DNA from: an uncultured Lachnospiraceae bacterium
GTDB lineage: Bacteria; Bacillota; Clostridia; Lachnospirales; Lachnospiraceae
Assembly: GCA_947363565.1 (NCBI GenBank)
Contig: CANAPP010000019.1
Coordinates: 1-52,570 of the forward strand
Length of the DNA stretch: 52,570 bases
Direction of reading: 5' to 3'
Both the position numbers and the translations under genes were made by a program. Shown here piece by piece: positions 52,321-52,570 of the stretch. Numbering within the stretch: position 1 is the stretch's first letter; every line of letters begins with the position of its first letter. Below the pieces are notes generated by a model. It was not told the DNA's origin. It was given only the letters and a program-made list of their open reading frames with translations, and ran no database searches.

Positions 52321-52570
52321 TTATCTATTATACCCGACTGCCAGCCGTTTTTCAACTGCCGCCTCGACACGTTCCAATATCAAAATGATTACCCAGTACA
52401 AAAGCATCAGCACCATATACGCCTCAAAGTAGTTAAAGGTCACCGATGCCCTGAGGCTCGCCGTCGCCGTAATCTCGATGACCCCGATGGTAAATGCCAT
52501 GGACGTTCCCTTCACGATATCCACCAGGTTGTTAAAAAGCGACGGGACCGCCACCCGGGTAGCCTGGGGC
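52321..52570 (-). CDS. Amino-acid ABC permease, C-terminal part (cut by the window)
   Basis: The last about 80 residues of a HisM/GlnP-type permease whose start lies beyond the window edge. Seen: [20 protein letters not shown], the EAA-loop region, then [12 protein letters not shown] and a final hydrophobic segment. The frame runs open to the window end. It stops 17 bases before the ABC-GNAT gene, its ATPase partner. Confidence 0.9.
   Translation of the reverse strand, partial: PQATRVAVPSLFNNLVDIVKGTSMAFTIGVIEITATASLRASVTFNYFEAYMVLMLLYWVIILILERVEAAVEKRLAVGYNR

Noticed and set aside
1-52570. tRNA or rRNA genes, complete insertion sequences or prophage genes
   Set aside because: I saw no tRNA-like TTCGANNC/CCA context in intergenic regions and no transposase, integrase or phage structural gene.

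Overview
The window looks like chromosomal DNA of a Gram-positive anaerobe of the class Clostridia, most likely family Lachnospiraceae. The basis is the gene content (HisZ plus short HisG, RecU, BceAB-like transporters next to ECF sigma/zf-HC2 pairs, a DUF6440 mini-protein, DUF1848), the strong AGGAGG-type ribosome sites, and several near-consensus TTGACA-N17-TATAAT promoters. The species cannot be named from sequence alone. Almost all genes lie on the minus strand, in long, tightly packed operons.

Layout. 84-3945 (+): two ATPase/permease pairs of ABC-2 exporter type, followed by a decayed XRE-type regulator (3958-4300). 4320-9215 (-): a YnjB-type binding protein, two permeases, an ATPase and a nucleoside hydrolase in one operon. 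9533-15091 (-): a histidine operon hisZ-hisG-hisD-hisB-hisIE, in which HisIE carries an extra, apparently inactive HisF-like barrel. 15160-22972 (-): RNA-modification and housekeeping genes (an RsmF-like methyltransferase, RsuA- and RluA-type pseudouridine synthases, HAD, YgiQ, SDR, RecU). 23047-26283 (-): M23 peptidase, PepD, LysR. 26434-27492 (+): a PQ-loop membrane domain joined in frame to an SGNH-like domain. 27613-37114 (-): two tandem paralogous cassettes, each ECF sigma / zf-HC2 anti-sigma / FtsX-type permease / ATPase. 37256-41758 (-): alaS, mrp, ridA. 41811-45929 (-): a small protein, then a MarR / DUF1848 / nitroreductase (frameshifted) / radical SAM / Fpg operon with a perfect promoter and a palindromic operator. 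46078-46929: a DUF6440 mini-gene behind a long, highly structured leader, with a related hairpin element downstream in inverted orientation. 46983-52570 (-): MATE transporter, iron alcohol dehydrogenase, a 180-bp nested inverted repeat, a MalY-type PLP enzyme, an amino-acid ABC ATPase fused to a GNAT domain, and the end of its permease.

The strongest candidates for something undescribed are: the MarR-controlled operon that joins two radical SAM-type proteins to a base-excision glycosylase; the duplicated sigma/anti-sigma/ABC cassettes; the structured DUF6440 leader and its inverted relative; and three domain fusions (HisF-like-HisI-HisE, PQ-loop-SGNH, ABC-GNAT). All functions are inferred by reading; no database search was run.
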